Below, one piece after another: positions 1 through 9,046 of a DNA stretch of 25,278 nucleotides. Within the stretch, counting starts at the first letter, position 1, and every line of letters begins with the position of its first letter. The translations under genes and the position numbers were made by a program. The stretch lies in IMG/VR virus record IMGVR_UViG_3300017967_000189, positions 1 through 25,278 of that record. One strand, 5' to 3'. The notes beneath the pieces are model-generated. The model saw only the letters and a program-made list of their open reading frames with translations. It ran no database searches and had not been told where the DNA came from. The DNA comes from a virus.

Positions 1-1
1 C

Positions 2-3000
2 GAGTTTGGTGATTTCAAGGTTGGTAACTTCGTTACTATCTTCAACAGAACTGGTGCTATTAGTTTCGTTGGTACTGTTAGTATCTCCGAACTGTCCTCC
101 ATTAAGATTGTTGGTGGTGCAATCACTATTACAGGTTTCTCCGATGATGATAACCTGGGTGGCACATTTGCATCTGATTCACTGCTGCCAACACAGGCAT
201 CCGTTAGAGACTACATCTCCAACAACCTTGGTCCATACCTGAACCAACCATATTCTACCAACGCTGTTCCTTCTGCGCTGGTTCAGTTGACATCTTCAGG
301 TAAGATCAACATTGACCAGATCCCTGCTCTGCGTCCTTTCAACATTACATCTGTCACATCTCAAGCAGAGCGTCTTGCTATTGAAGATGCTAATGCGGGT
401 GACATTGCTATCGAGACAAGTGCAACTACATTTAGCGTTGCATCTGGTTCTGTCAATACTAGCACAGATGCAATTGCAATCCCTGGTCATGGAACAAATG
501 ATGGTGACCAATTAACATATGGTTCTGGTACTAGTGACATTGGTGGTCTTGCTGATGGTAATGTTTACTATGTTATCAAGGTTGATAACGATAACATCAA
601 ACTTGCCACTACCGAATCTAATGCAAATGGTGGCAGTGCAATTGATCTTCTCACGCAAGGCGCAGGTACACATACATTTACCACACAAGGCACTGCAATC
701 TCCTACATCTTGGAGAATGACCTTGAAAGTCAGTTCTTAGCATTTGCACCTAACAGCAACTATTCATTCACTGTTAACGATATTCTCGTTGGTAGTTCTA
801 CAACTGCTCGTGGTACTGTCCAGTCATACAACGATGGTCTGATCTACAACTTTGTGATCAGTGATGGTGGTTCTGGATATACTGGAGACTTTGCACTCAC
901 AATCGGTGCTCCTGATGATCCAGGTGGTACACAGGCATCTGCTACTGCAAATGTCGTAAATGGTAGTGTAACTAAAGTTACTATCACAAATAAAGGTTCT
1001 GGTTACTACACCCAACCAACTGTACAGGTTCAGGTATCTCCTGGTGGTGCGGCAAATAACGCAAGCATTTCTGCACAAATTGAAGCTCGTGTTGATATTG
1101 ATATTGCAAACAATATCAAGTTTGATGCTGGTGACTTCATTCTTGATCAGTCTCTTGCTAACGAAGGCACAGGTACGTATTCTCAGTCAGGCACAACTAT
1201 CACAGTTAGTGAGACTGGGCATAACCTGTCCAACGTTGATCTTGTATATCTCGATTTTACGACGGGTGGGGCTTCTGATGGATTCTATACAGTATCTGTC
1301 CTCAACGCTAACCAGTATACAGTTACCAGCGTTAACAGCGGAACCCTGAGTGGTAATGTCAACAGAAAGAGAATTGTTGACCTTTCTAGAGCAATCAATA
1401 CTTCTGCATCTAATGCTGCAAACTGGACACAGTTAACATCCACTAATATTGATGCATCCAATATTGTTGCTGGTACAATTGACCCAGAAAGAATGGCAGG
1501 TAAGGGTACTGCCAACTCTTACACATTCCTTAGAGGTGATTCTTCTTGGGAATATGCACTTCAATCTATCAGACCCACTACACAAGATGCTATTGTAATT
1601 AGTGGATCTCTGTCAGATAGTAGTTACATTGACACTATTACTATTACTGCTGGTGGTACAGGATATACAGATGGTACTTATCAGAACATCCCAATGGGTG
1701 GCGGTAATATCTCGATCTCTAGTGATAATGTTGCTCGTGCAACATACATCGTCTCTGGTGGCGTAATCATTAGTGCATCGGTAACTGACTCTGGTACAGG
1801 ATACACTGGCAACTTCTCTGTTACTATCCCATCTGAACTTGGTGGTGGTACTGGAGCAATCCTGAACGCAGTTAAAGGTAGCATCAACCGCGCATTCGGT
1901 AATATTGAAATTGATATCAAGAAAGGTGATAACTTAACACCTGCTGCAACTGTTTATGGTAACTATGGTGTATTCCGTTTCCGTAAGGATGTTGCAAACC
2001 AAGCTGTTGGTAACCAAGATCAAGGCGGTTTCGTTATCGACAATAATGGTAACGTCGCTATCGACCAAGGTCCAGGTTCTGAACTGAATGCTGACAAACT
2101 TGATGGTAACCAAGGTTCCTTCTATCAGACAGCAAATAACATTCTGTTTGGTACACTTGATCCAGCACGTCTGGCAAATACAACCTACAACATCTCCATC
2201 TCTGGTACAGCAGATACCGCGAACAGAATCTTCAACGAAACTGCTGCACCTGGTTCCAATCCAGGACCTTCGCAGGCAACAAACGGTGTTGCTGCAGCAC
2301 TTAGAAATAACGCTGCTACAGGTCTTAGCGATGGTGGCACCACACATGGTGTTGTCACATATAGAAGAGAGGCAACTGGAACTGCAACCACTCAGTTAGG
2401 TTTCACTGATAACAATAACCTTTATATCAGAGGTAACACTGGCGGTAACGCTGTGTATACCAACTGGGCGAAGATCTGGTCGTCTGCTAACGATGGTGCT
2501 GCTTCTGGACTGGACGCTGACCTGTTAGAAGGTAAGCAGGGTCTCTGGTATCAGTCTGGTTACAACGTTGGTGACACCCGTGCAGGGATCAATCATCCAA
2601 TCGGTGATATGTTCTTGCCCGAAGTTCTTGGTCAAGACAAAATGGTCTTTGAGAACTTCTATGTCAATGATACTGGTAACAAGTACACCTTCTATGTACC
2701 AGATTTCCATTGCAGAACTGGCACTAGCGGTAACATCAACCCAGGTGGCACATATACTATCTACTCCGATGTCGGTGCAACCAATAACATTGGTTCTATT
2801 GTAGTTGATAGTGGTGCTTCAGGTGTCCAAGAATTAACTCACACAACAGGTGAGATTTATACTCTGGTCACTGGTACAGTTGCATTTGTTGGTGCTAACA
2901 GCAATGCTAACGTATATGTCTTTGGTCCTAACCCAGGTACCAAGTGGACAGTTTCTTCTTCCAACAAAGTTTCTAGCGGTTCTACCACAATCATCGGTCT

Positions 3001-4525
3001 TCGTGACGATGCTAACGGTGCAAAACTGCAGATTGGTAAGGCAGCAACTTCTACCACACCAACGATTGACTTTAGATCTTCTGGTCAGGCACCTGTCTAT
3101 GACGTTCAGATGATCGTCTCTGGTGGTAATGCAAACAACGGCAATGGTACTCTCAGAATCAATGCTGGTGACCTTACCATTAATGGTAACACCATCTGGC
3201 ATTCTGGTAATGATGGTTCTTCCTCTCAGTTAGATGCTCACTATCTTGATGGTTATACTCAGAGCACCAGTGCTACAGCAAATACGATTGCTCGCAGAGA
3301 TGCATCTGGACACTTAACTGTTAATGATCTCACTGCCGACCAAGGGATCTTCACCAACAACGGTGCAGGAACCTTAAGTCTTGCAGATGGTAATGGTATT
3401 ACAATTGGTAAGGTAGCAACTAACACTGCTACTTTAAGAGGTAAGCAAAATTCCGCTGTTGGTTACATCCGCTTTGGTACTGACAGCAATTCCTTTGGTT
3501 GGAACGGGACACATCTGTCTTACAATAACGTTTACTTCCGCAATGGTCGCATCGGTATTGGAGAAAGTAATCCAGGTTCAGCTCTTACTGTTGAAAATAA
3601 TGCAGATGGTTTATTCTCATATGCTTCATTTGGTCATGGACAATCTGGTCGCGGTCGAATTGGTTTAGGTGGAAGTGGTGGTTCCCCATCTATCGCATTC
3701 ACAGATACTGACAATGATAATGCTTGGGTCTTGGGTGCTGATGATGCCAACGTTTCTTGGTTCGTCATCAAAGGATTTGCTACTCCAGGTGGTGCTGCCT
3801 TAATTAACTCTCAAGGTTCTACTGGATCTTGTAACTTGGCAATCTATCAGGATACAGGTAGATGGTTTATCAACAAAGCAGGTTCTACTGGTGCTGGTTC
3901 TAGATTAAACGTTGGTGGTTCTATCGAAACGGACAGTCAACTTAAATCTACAGTTGCAACTGGTACTGCACCACTGTCAGTCAGTTCTACAACTAAGGTT
4001 ACTAACCTGAACGCTGATCTGCTTGACGGTTACACTGCACTCAACCTCCCGTACTTGGGTGGTAGTGTTAACGTTTGGATTAATGATGATGGTGGTCAAC
4101 CTAGATTCTACTTTGCCAACAACTCCCACACATACCTCAGAACTGGAGACAACTTCTACTTCAGATCTGATAACGATACCAGCATGGGTTCCATCGATGG
4201 TAACGGTGGTACTTGGACAATCTATGGTTCTGGTCAGAGCGAAAATACTCAGTCAACATATAGACTGGAAGTCCAGGGACAAAATGGTCTCAACATCAAG
4301 ACTTCTTCCGTTGGAGTAAGTGGTGGTCAGAGAGAAGTTGTTCTTCGTGCCGATGGTGATAAGCAGTGGATCGACCGTTACGGTGTATTCAAGAGAAACA
4401 GGAATACAGTTGTAGAAAACGTTACGGTTGCCAATGGTGACAACTGCATGACCGCTGGACCTATCACTATAAATAATAACATCACCGTTACTATTAATGA
4501 TGGCGGTTCATGGTCTGTGGTATAA
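2..4525 (+). CDS. Giant tail-fibre protein, 5'-truncated by the window edge
   Basis: The reading frame is open from base 2 to the stop at 4525, giving 1507 visible residues with no credible start inside the window; the TTG at 287 is internal, because the same frame codes for similar protein upstream of it. The protein is rich in Gly, Ser, Thr and Asn and is built from recurring fibre modules. These include GSGYT-type repeats (around 868-1060 and 1651-1880), a GL.dG..YYVI-type module (470-690), and four copies of an L(D/N)A(D/H)xL(D/E)G motif (about 2085, 2510, 3228 and 4010). Two of these follow W-x-S-x-NDG. It ends in a motif like AGPITINNNITVTI, common at the C-terminus of cyanophage fibres. 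It is probably a long tail fibre or a gp10/gp12-like baseplate-attached fibre used for host recognition. Placement within the virion is inference; the fibre assignment is firm. Confidence 0.88.
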   Translation, partial: EFGDFKVGNFVTIFNRTGAISFVGTVSISELSSIKIVGGAITITGFSDDDNLGGTFASDSLLPTQASVRDYISNNLGPYLNQPYSTNAVPSALVQLTSSGKINIDQIPALRPFNITSVTSQAERLAIEDANAGDIAIETSATTFSVASGSVNTSTDAIAIPGHGTNDGDQLTYGSGTSDIGGLADGNVYYVIKVDNDNIKLATTESNANGGSAIDLLTQGAGTHTFTTQGTAISYILENDLESQFLAFAPNSNYSFTVNDILVGSSTTARGTVQSYNDGLIYNFVISDGGSGYTGDFALTIGAPDDPGGTQASATANVVNGSVTKVTITNKGSGYYTQPTVQVQVSPGGAANNASISAQIEARVDIDIANNIKFDAGDFILDQSLANEGTGTYSQSGTTITVSETGHNLSNVDLVYLDFTTGGASDGFYTVSVLNANQYTVTSVNSGTLSGNVNRKRIVDLSRAINTSASNAANWTQLTSTNIDASNIVAGTIDPERMAGKGTANSYTFLRGDSSWEYALQSIRPTTQDAIVISGSLSDSSYIDTITITAGGTGYTDGTYQNIPMGGGNISISSDNVARATYIVSGGVIISASVTDSGTGYTGNFSVTIPSELGGGTGAILNAVKGSINRAFGNIEIDIKKGDNLTPAATVYGNYGVFRFRKDVANQAVGNQDQGGFVIDNNGNVAIDQGPGSELNADKLDGNQGSFYQTANNILFGTLDPARLANTTYNISISGTADTANRIFNETAAPGSNPGPSQATNGVAAALRNNAATGLSDGGTTHGVVTYRREATGTATTQLGFTDNNNLYIRGNTGGNAVYTNWAKIWSSANDGAASGLDADLLEGKQGLWYQSGYNVGDTRAGINHPIGDMFLPEVLGQDKMVFENFYVNDTGNKYTFYVPDFHCRTGTSGNINPGGTYTIYSDVGATNNIGSIVVDSGASGVQELTHTTGEIYTLVTGTVAFVGANSNANVYVFGPNPGTKWTVSSSNKVSSGSTTIIGLRDDANGAKLQIGKAATSTTPTIDFRSSGQAPVYDVQMIVSGGNANNGNGTLRINAGDLTINGNTIWHSGNDGSSSQLDAHYLDGYTQSTSATANTIARRDASGHLTVNDLTADQGIFTNNGAGTLSLADGNGITIGKVATNTATLRGKQNSAVGYIRFGTDSNSFGWNGTHLSYNNVYFRNGRIGIGESNPGSALTVENNADGLFSYASFGHGQSGRGRIGLGGSGGSPSIAFTDTDNDNAWVLGADDANVSWFVIKGFATPGGAALINSQGSTGSCNLAIYQDTGRWFINKAGSTGAGSRLNVGGSIETDSQLKSTVATGTAPLSVSSTTKVTNLNADLLDGYTALNLPYLGGSVNVWINDDGGQPRFYFANNSHTYLRTGDNFYFRSDNDTSMGSIDGNGGTWTIYGSGQSENTQSTYRLEVQGQNGLNIKTSSVGVSGGQREVVLRADGDKQWIDRYGVFKRNRNTVVENVTVANGDNCMTAGPITINNNITVTINDGGSWSVV
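4468..4475 (+). promoter_or_regulatory. T4-type late promoter TATAAATA
   Basis: A perfect TATAAATA octamer lies inside the last codons of the giant fibre gene, 53 bases upstream of the next start codon at 4529. T4 late promoters consist of essentially this -10 element, read by the gp55 sigma factor, and cyanomyoviruses use the related NATAAATA. It would start a transcript covering the fibrinogen-like fibre gene and the oxygenases behind it. Chance occurrence inside coding sequence is possible, but the position just ahead of a gene start favours function. Confidence 0.6.
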
Positions 4526-4528
4526 AAA

Positions 4529-5392
4529 ATGAGCACAATTACAGTACATGACATTCAAGGATTTAGCACTTACTCAAATAGAGTAAGGATTCCTAATGGT
4601 CATTTATTAGAAGTAGCTGGGCAAATGAAAGTGCCTACCCACACTACTTCAACTCGTCCCCCTTCAGAACTTGGAACTTTTGGTTTTAACACCGAAACCG
4701 AAGAACTTGAAGTCTATATCACTATCGGTGGTACAAACCAATGGTATGCAATCACCAAAGCTGCACCTGATGGTTCATCTCAAGATAAAGCTGCAGCATC
4801 TGGTTATCAGTTGATTCAGGACTATCCCAATATATCCGCTGGTTTGTATTGGATCAAGTCATCTCAGATGCCTACTGCTCTTCAGATGTACGTTGATACT
4901 GCAGAAGATGGTGGTGGATATGATTTTTACTATACAACTAACGGACCTTCTGTCAGCTATGTGAACAGCACAAATGCAGGTTCTAGTGTCGGTTTAAATC
5001 TCGTATTTCCAAGATCTAAGTATCATTGGAGAGCAATGTCTAGAGCTGCTAGTTACTTTGATAGTGGTAACCACAACTCATACTTTGAAAGCATGTATGC
5101 AATTCATAAAACAGGTGGTGGTGGAAACTTCACTGGATGTATTATGAGATCATCGCAGTATGGTGGAAACAACTGTGGTAGCTGGCAAGTTCCAGATAAT
5201 GGGAAGTGGTGGGCAAGAGATAACACTCACTCAGAACCCAATGGTGACTATACTGGATATGGTCTCTTATCAATGTATGGTGGTAACAGAAACGCCAACA
5301 ACCTTAATGCTTTGAGTAATATTGGTTTCAATGATGGCGGTGCATACAGCACTGGAAACCGATATCTTTTGTCAACAAATGCGAAACCCTAA
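4529..5392 (+). CDS. Fibrinogen-like tail-fibre/adhesin protein
   Basis: This 287-residue protein starts three bases after the upstream stop. Its N-terminal ~85 residues resemble short fibre attachment regions and contain a block of the form 'RPPSELGTFGFNTETEELE...W' that also appears, in diverged form, in the fibre protein at 11490. From about residue 105 it resembles the N-terminal half of fibrinogen-type domains: G-L-Y-W-I, then a short spacer, then D-x-x-x-D-GGG at residues 123-130, in the place of the usual 'vyCDm..dGGGW'. The C-terminal half is rich in Trp, Tyr, Gly and Asn with a few Cys. Such domains bind glycans or acetylated groups in other systems, so a receptor-binding tip is likely. 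No catalytic residues were recognised. The fibrinogen link rests on motif pattern only. Confidence 0.7.
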   Translation: MSTITVHDIQGFSTYSNRVRIPNGHLLEVAGQMKVPTHTTSTRPPSELGTFGFNTETEELEVYITIGGTNQWYAITKAAPDGSSQDKAAASGYQLIQDYPNISAGLYWIKSSQMPTALQMYVDTAEDGGGYDFYYTTNGPSVSYVNSTNAGSSVGLNLVFPRSKYHWRAMSRAASYFDSGNHNSYFESMYAIHKTGGGGNFTGCIMRSSQYGGNNCGSWQVPDNGKWWARDNTHSEPNGDYTGYGLLSMYGGNRNANNLNALSNIGFNDGGAYSTGNRYLLSTNAKP

Positions 5393-5395
5393 TTT

Positions 5396-6103
5396 ATGAA
5401 ACTGACTTTTGACGCGAATAACACTAAAGTATACGATAACATTCTAGATAAAGAACAATTCGATAAACTATTCGACTTTATGAACTTTATTCCGATGGTT
5501 CATAAACGTTCTCATGGTGAATGGAATCGTGTATGGGGGTTTAATGATGGTGAAATTCTTCATGCCAACAAATATGTTTGGACTAGGAACGCTACTAGGA
5601 AATTCGCTTACCCAGAAGATTGCTTGACGCCATATTTTGAAGCTGTCAATAAAGCAATTGAAGAATCTGGTATGTGGTCCGAAGAAGAGAAAAATGAGAT
5701 CACTACAATTGTAATGACCCCATATATCTGGCCACCTGGAACTGGTCTGAGTTGGCACAATGATAGTAACTATCTGGGTGCATTTACATTTTACTGTCAT
5801 CAATATTGGTCTCCTGAATGGGGTGGAGAATTTATGACATGCGAAGCAAATGACTATATTTTACCAGATAAAAAAGATGTAAAGTGGAAAGTATTTGACA
5901 ACCAACCTCTGTATGATGTTATCCTGGATGAGGGTGTAGGAAATTACATTCAACCCAAACCCAATCGCTTAGTCCTCAATAAAGGAGGTCCAAAAGGAAT
6001 TCTACATAAGGTAAATAAAAGTACAGTAAACGCTGGTCCAAGAATTACCTTACAGGGATTTATTAGGTCCAAAGGTATTGATGATGATTGTTGTTCTGAG
6101 TGA
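5396..6103 (+). CDS. 2OG-Fe(II) oxygenase (prolyl 4-hydroxylase-like)
   Basis: This 235-residue protein carries the facial-triad pattern of 2-oxoglutarate/Fe(II) dioxygenases. H121 and D123 form the HxD in 'SWHNDSNYLG', H204 in 'ILHKV' is the distal histidine, and R216 in 'GPRITLQGF' sits 12 residues later where the 2OG carboxylate is normally bound. 'GGEFMTC' after the HxD fits the jelly-roll strand that follows it in this family. It would couple oxidative decarboxylation of 2OG to hydroxylation of an unknown substrate in the infected cell. The gene begins three bases after the fibrinogen-like fibre gene and is followed closely by a second oxygenase, so co-transcription is likely. Such enzymes are common in cyanomyoviruses; their substrates are not established, and modification of virion proteins is one idea. 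Confidence 0.85.
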   Translation: MKLTFDANNTKVYDNILDKEQFDKLFDFMNFIPMVHKRSHGEWNRVWGFNDGEILHANKYVWTRNATRKFAYPEDCLTPYFEAVNKAIEESGMWSEEEKNEITTIVMTPYIWPPGTGLSWHNDSNYLGAFTFYCHQYWSPEWGGEFMTCEANDYILPDKKDVKWKVFDNQPLYDVILDEGVGNYIQPKPNRLVLNKGGPKGILHKVNKSTVNAGPRITLQGFIRSKGIDDDCCSE

Positions 6104-6108
6104 GTATT

Positions 6109-6846
6109 ATGAAGCATGAATTGAGAGAATTTTTTCCCAAAGTCTTGGGAATTTATCATCCAGATGGTGACTTTGAGCATCATACGATCAAAGAAACTTG
6201 CGAAAGAATTAAGCAAGAAATTCCAGAAGGTCATGAAGAATGGAGTTTTAATTTATTTGATAGAGAAAATCTTTGCCATTATTACAATCAATCAAACTCA
6301 TCCATACTGGATGTAGATCCAGTTTTTGTACCATTTGAACAATGGTTGAAAAAATGTGCTCATCATTTTATGACTGAGATTCATAATTATGTTTTGCCAG
6401 GTGGACCTGATGATTTGTTTGTCAGTGATTGTTGGATGAATTGGTGCCGTAAGGAAAGAGCGGCACAGATTAAACACAATCACAATAATTCTTTGATCTC
6501 TGGAACTTACTATGTAAGCAGAGAAGATTATGTACATGCTGGTCTTGACTTCTTCCAAACTTGTCCAGATTTGCATCCATCTCTCACTCACATGAAGCAA
6601 TGGGACAACGTTACTAAATACAGTAGGCAAACTGAACAGTTTTATCCTAGTGAGGGTACTCTCTTGCTGTGGTCATCTGAACTTTATCATGGTTATGATG
6701 GAACCGTGAATTTGTGGGATGGTAGAACTACCATTTCTATGAATTTTGTTCCTAGTGTTATAGATAATGGTAAGTATGCCTACGCTATCGATACCGATAG
6801 AACAAGGTATCAGAATCAATTCGCTAATAAAGATGGAATTTCCTAG
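6109..6846 (+). CDS. Second 2OG-Fe(II) oxygenase (2OG-FeII_Oxy_5-like)
   Basis: I prefer the ATG at 6109 (245 residues), preceded by a weak purine-rich GAGTGAG, over the GTG at 6100 that overlaps the upstream stop. The protein has an H123-N-H125 motif in 'KHNHNNSLISGTYYV', a distal H194 in 'LYHGY' and R206 in 'GRTTISMNF', 12 residues further on. This layout, with 'SG.YYV' directly after the first histidines, matches the TIGR02466/PF13759 type of oxygenase seen in marine phages and bacteria rather than the classical HxD prolyl hydroxylase of the gene before it. It probably hydroxylates an unknown substrate. The two adjacent oxygenases are only distantly alike, so they are not a simple recent duplication. 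Confidence 0.82.
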   Translation: MKHELREFFPKVLGIYHPDGDFEHHTIKETCERIKQEIPEGHEEWSFNLFDRENLCHYYNQSNSSILDVDPVFVPFEQWLKKCAHHFMTEIHNYVLPGGPDDLFVSDCWMNWCRKERAAQIKHNHNNSLISGTYYVSREDYVHAGLDFFQTCPDLHPSLTHMKQWDNVTKYSRQTEQFYPSEGTLLLWSSELYHGYDGTVNLWDGRTTISMNFVPSVIDNGKYAYAIDTDRTRYQNQFANKDGIS

Positions 6847-7111
6847 ACTAAGATCTGAATTTCGTGACTGGCAGAATGAAATGAATGCTAAGGTCTCCGA
6901 ATATGTAGATGGAAGGCAGATGTCCTATCCATCTATAGAAGAGCAGCTTGATTTGCTATTTCATGATATTGAACATGGCACTTTAGATAGTAGCGGTAAA
7001 TTCTTTAGAGCAATTGCTGCAGTAAAAGCATCTGTCGCAAAACCATCTTGGATTGAAGAGTATAAAAATTATGATTTCTCCAAGGAGACTTTTGAAGAAG
7101 ATCTCGACTGA
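6833..7111 (+). CDS. Small conserved phage protein with YPSIEEQLDLLFHDIE motif
   Basis: The likely start is the ATG at 6833, giving 92 residues and a 14-base overlap with the oxygenase; a longer frame reaches back to 6767 but lies wholly inside that gene. The core 'YPSIEEQLDLLFHDIEHG' followed by 'GKFFRAIAAVKA' is a helical motif that recurs in short proteins beside tail-fibre genes of many tailed phages. No catalytic residues are visible. Its place between an oxygenase and a fibre gene suggests a fibre-associated accessory role, perhaps a chaperone or linker; this is inference. A diverged version of the motif appears in the gene at 12464. Confidence 0.75.
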   Translation: MEFPRLRSEFRDWQNEMNAKVSEYVDGRQMSYPSIEEQLDLLFHDIEHGTLDSSGKFFRAIAAVKASVAKPSWIEEYKNYDFSKETFEEDLD

Positions 7112-7121
7112 ATGACAAACA

Positions 7122-8291
7122 ATGGCATCTAGAATCAAAGTTGATGAAGTAACTAACTTAGCTCAGTCGGGAGCAGTATCGTTTCCGACGGGTGGTGCTA
7201 GTTTTAATGGCAACGTTACAGTTACTGGTAACATTGACTTCACTGGAAACCTGTTACAAAATGGTTCTCCATTTGTAACTCTACCCCAAATGGATGTTAA
7301 CAACATTGGTGCCGTCTTAAGGTCTGGTGGCACTACTGGAGTTGCATATTGGGATGTTAGTGGTGAAGGTTCCCAGGTTGGTGCCTCTCAAGCAAAGTAT
7401 AAAGCTGGTTTTGACATCACTAGAGGATACACCTGCTGCGGATATCGCGGTGGTAGCTCCTGGAGAAATGTCAATAGACTTGTACATGCTACATTTACTC
7501 AGACTAACCTCGGTGACTTGTCTAACTGGTCTGGTGCATACATTGATGGCAAACCCAGCGCCAGTATGAATGGGTACATTTTTGCAACTGGTAACTCTTG
7601 GGATGCTACTACTTCTCAGGTTTCCAGACTGAACATGGCAACTGAATCTAATGGAGGTGCTGCAGCAAGCATGTCATCCACTAGAAACAGATGTACAACT
7701 ATGTGTAGGGACTTTGTTTACGCATATGTACATGGTGGTGGTAGTAACTCCAGCAACACAGTTAGATACAATCTTTCTACTGAAGCAAGTAACAACTCAA
7801 CATCTCACCCCAACGGTTCGCAAAACAACCCAGCGGGAGGTCAAGGTGCTACGGTAGGTTGGATTAGACAATCTGGTGCTAGAGCATTCAACTTTTCAAC
7901 CGAAACTTATTACGCTTGGGCAGATAGCCCAGGAACTGACGGTTCCAACAAAACTCTTTCTAGTAGGAATGGTTTTGCATATTGGAACACTGCTGGTGGA
8001 TATCGTACTTCTTCTGACTGGCATGTAAGAGATTCTTACACTGGTGGTCGCATGGCAAATGTCAGCAAAAATGGAATTACCACAGGTGAGGAATCGATGC
8101 ACACTGGCAACGAATATGGATTTATTTGTGGTCAGTATGATGGAAACCAGAACAATAACGGATATCTCTTTAGATACGCAAGTCACTCGTTCCAAAGAGA
8201 TTCTAGAATGGACAGTCTTGGCACTAGTGGTAGAGCATCTGCTGCTGGTATTGAGTATGGAACTTTGATGTACGGTTACACAGGAATGTAA
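7122..8291 (+). CDS. Tail-fibre-like protein with propeller-like repeats
   Basis: This 389-residue protein begins with an N-terminal region typical of marine phage structural proteins (MASRIKVDEVTN..., then 'VTVTGNIDFTGNLLQNG'). From about residue 95 it consists of loosely repeating blocks rich in Gly, Ser, Asn and aromatics. Each has a pattern like 'G(Y/F)xxGxY...N.....(Y/F)x(Y/F)', reminiscent of kelch-type beta-propeller blades, with blade-like endings such as 'GYIFAT', 'FVYAYVHGG', 'GFAYWNTAGGY' and 'YGFICGQYDGN'. No signal peptide or membrane segment is visible. The likely role is a receptor-binding or decorating virion protein. The fibre assignment is good; the propeller fold is inference from repeat texture. 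Confidence 0.75.
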   Translation: MASRIKVDEVTNLAQSGAVSFPTGGASFNGNVTVTGNIDFTGNLLQNGSPFVTLPQMDVNNIGAVLRSGGTTGVAYWDVSGEGSQVGASQAKYKAGFDITRGYTCCGYRGGSSWRNVNRLVHATFTQTNLGDLSNWSGAYIDGKPSASMNGYIFATGNSWDATTSQVSRLNMATESNGGAAASMSSTRNRCTTMCRDFVYAYVHGGGSNSSNTVRYNLSTEASNNSTSHPNGSQNNPAGGQGATVGWIRQSGARAFNFSTETYYAWADSPGTDGSNKTLSSRNGFAYWNTAGGYRTSSDWHVRDSYTGGRMANVSKNGITTGEESMHTGNEYGFICGQYDGNQNNNGYLFRYASHSFQRDSRMDSLGTSGRASAAGIEYGTLMYGYTGM

Positions 8292-8292
8292 A

Positions 8293-9039
8293 ATGAGGAA
8301 GTATTACTTAGCAAGAACTTGCCCATACATCGATAAACTCACAACAGTAGATCTGATGTGGAACATGTATGGCGTTTCTGTCTTTTCTATTGAAGAGCAG
8401 TGGAAGAGAGATCTAGTATACCTCACTGGTTCCTGTGAAGAAATCAGTGAAGATGTAGGACGTTGGGGAACCAAACACTTTGGCGAAATTCGCTTGGAAG
8501 TGAAGGTTACCGACGAAGACCCTCTGTCGGAAGATGAAGAATATTCCATCTCTCAACAGGGTGCCAAGGTCAAAATCAAACTTCCACAAGAACGTATCGA
8601 CGCAGCAATTACGTTCATGAAACTTTCTGCCAAGTTGGTAATTGAAGATCAGTATGATCGTAAATTCTTATCACTCAAAGCAGAAGAATCTAAACTTGAG
8701 CAATATCTCTGGGGAACTCAAGTCAGAGAAGCAAATAATTTAGAGGGTTCAACACCCATACTAAATAGTATTGCTGCTGCAAAAGGCATTGAAGTTGCTG
8801 AAGTTGCTACAAGTGTTCTTGCAGGACATAGCAAATTCAATGAAAAAGTCAACGCACTCTATAAAGAGATGCTTGACATAAAACAAGAATTCAAAGCAGC
8901 TGCTACAATCAAAGAGTTAAACGTTCTCTGGCAGAAATATATGGGCATCCCAATGCCTAATGCACAGTCTGTAGAGAGAAGAGAAGTTGAGGAAGACAAA
9001 TTCACCCCAACACCTGTCACACCTGGTTTGCAATTTTAA
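8293..9039 (+). CDS. Conserved cyanophage helical protein, function unknown
   Basis: This 248-residue protein starts two bases after the fibre gene's stop, with AGGA six bases ahead of the ATG. The first ~100 residues look like mixed alpha/beta, with an acidic stretch 'TDEDPLSEDEEY'. Residues ~100-225 are strongly helical and charged and include 'LEQYLWGTQVREANN' followed by 'TPILNSIAAAKG'. This helical part faintly resembles DUF4376-like segments found near tail-fibre genes, where the pattern 'Q..W..Q..EA....' followed by a proline and an alanine-rich helix occurs. The tail 'TPTPVTPGLQF' is probably disordered. It is most likely a tail-associated structural or assembly protein. No enzymatic motif was seen. 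Confidence 0.7.
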   Translation: MRKYYLARTCPYIDKLTTVDLMWNMYGVSVFSIEEQWKRDLVYLTGSCEEISEDVGRWGTKHFGEIRLEVKVTDEDPLSEDEEYSISQQGAKVKIKLPQERIDAAITFMKLSAKLVIEDQYDRKFLSLKAEESKLEQYLWGTQVREANNLEGSTPILNSIAAAKGIEVAEVATSVLAGHSKFNEKVNALYKEMLDIKQEFKAAATIKELNVLWQKYMGIPMPNAQSVERREVEEDKFTPTPVTPGLQF

Positions 9040-9046
9040 TTAAAAA

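Noticed and set aside
287-289. TTG as the start of the giant fibre gene
   Set aside because: The same frame is open to the window edge and codes for similar fibre sequence upstream, so the gene begins outside the window.
1934-2347. 137-residue minus-strand frame in the giant fibre gene
   Set aside because: It is Cys/Ile/Thr-rich shadow sequence opposite a well-supported fibre protein, with no independent gene signals.
5468-5803. 111-residue minus-strand frame opposite the first oxygenase
   Set aside because: It is antisense to a gene with conserved catalytic residues, and no other minus-strand gene is supported in the window.
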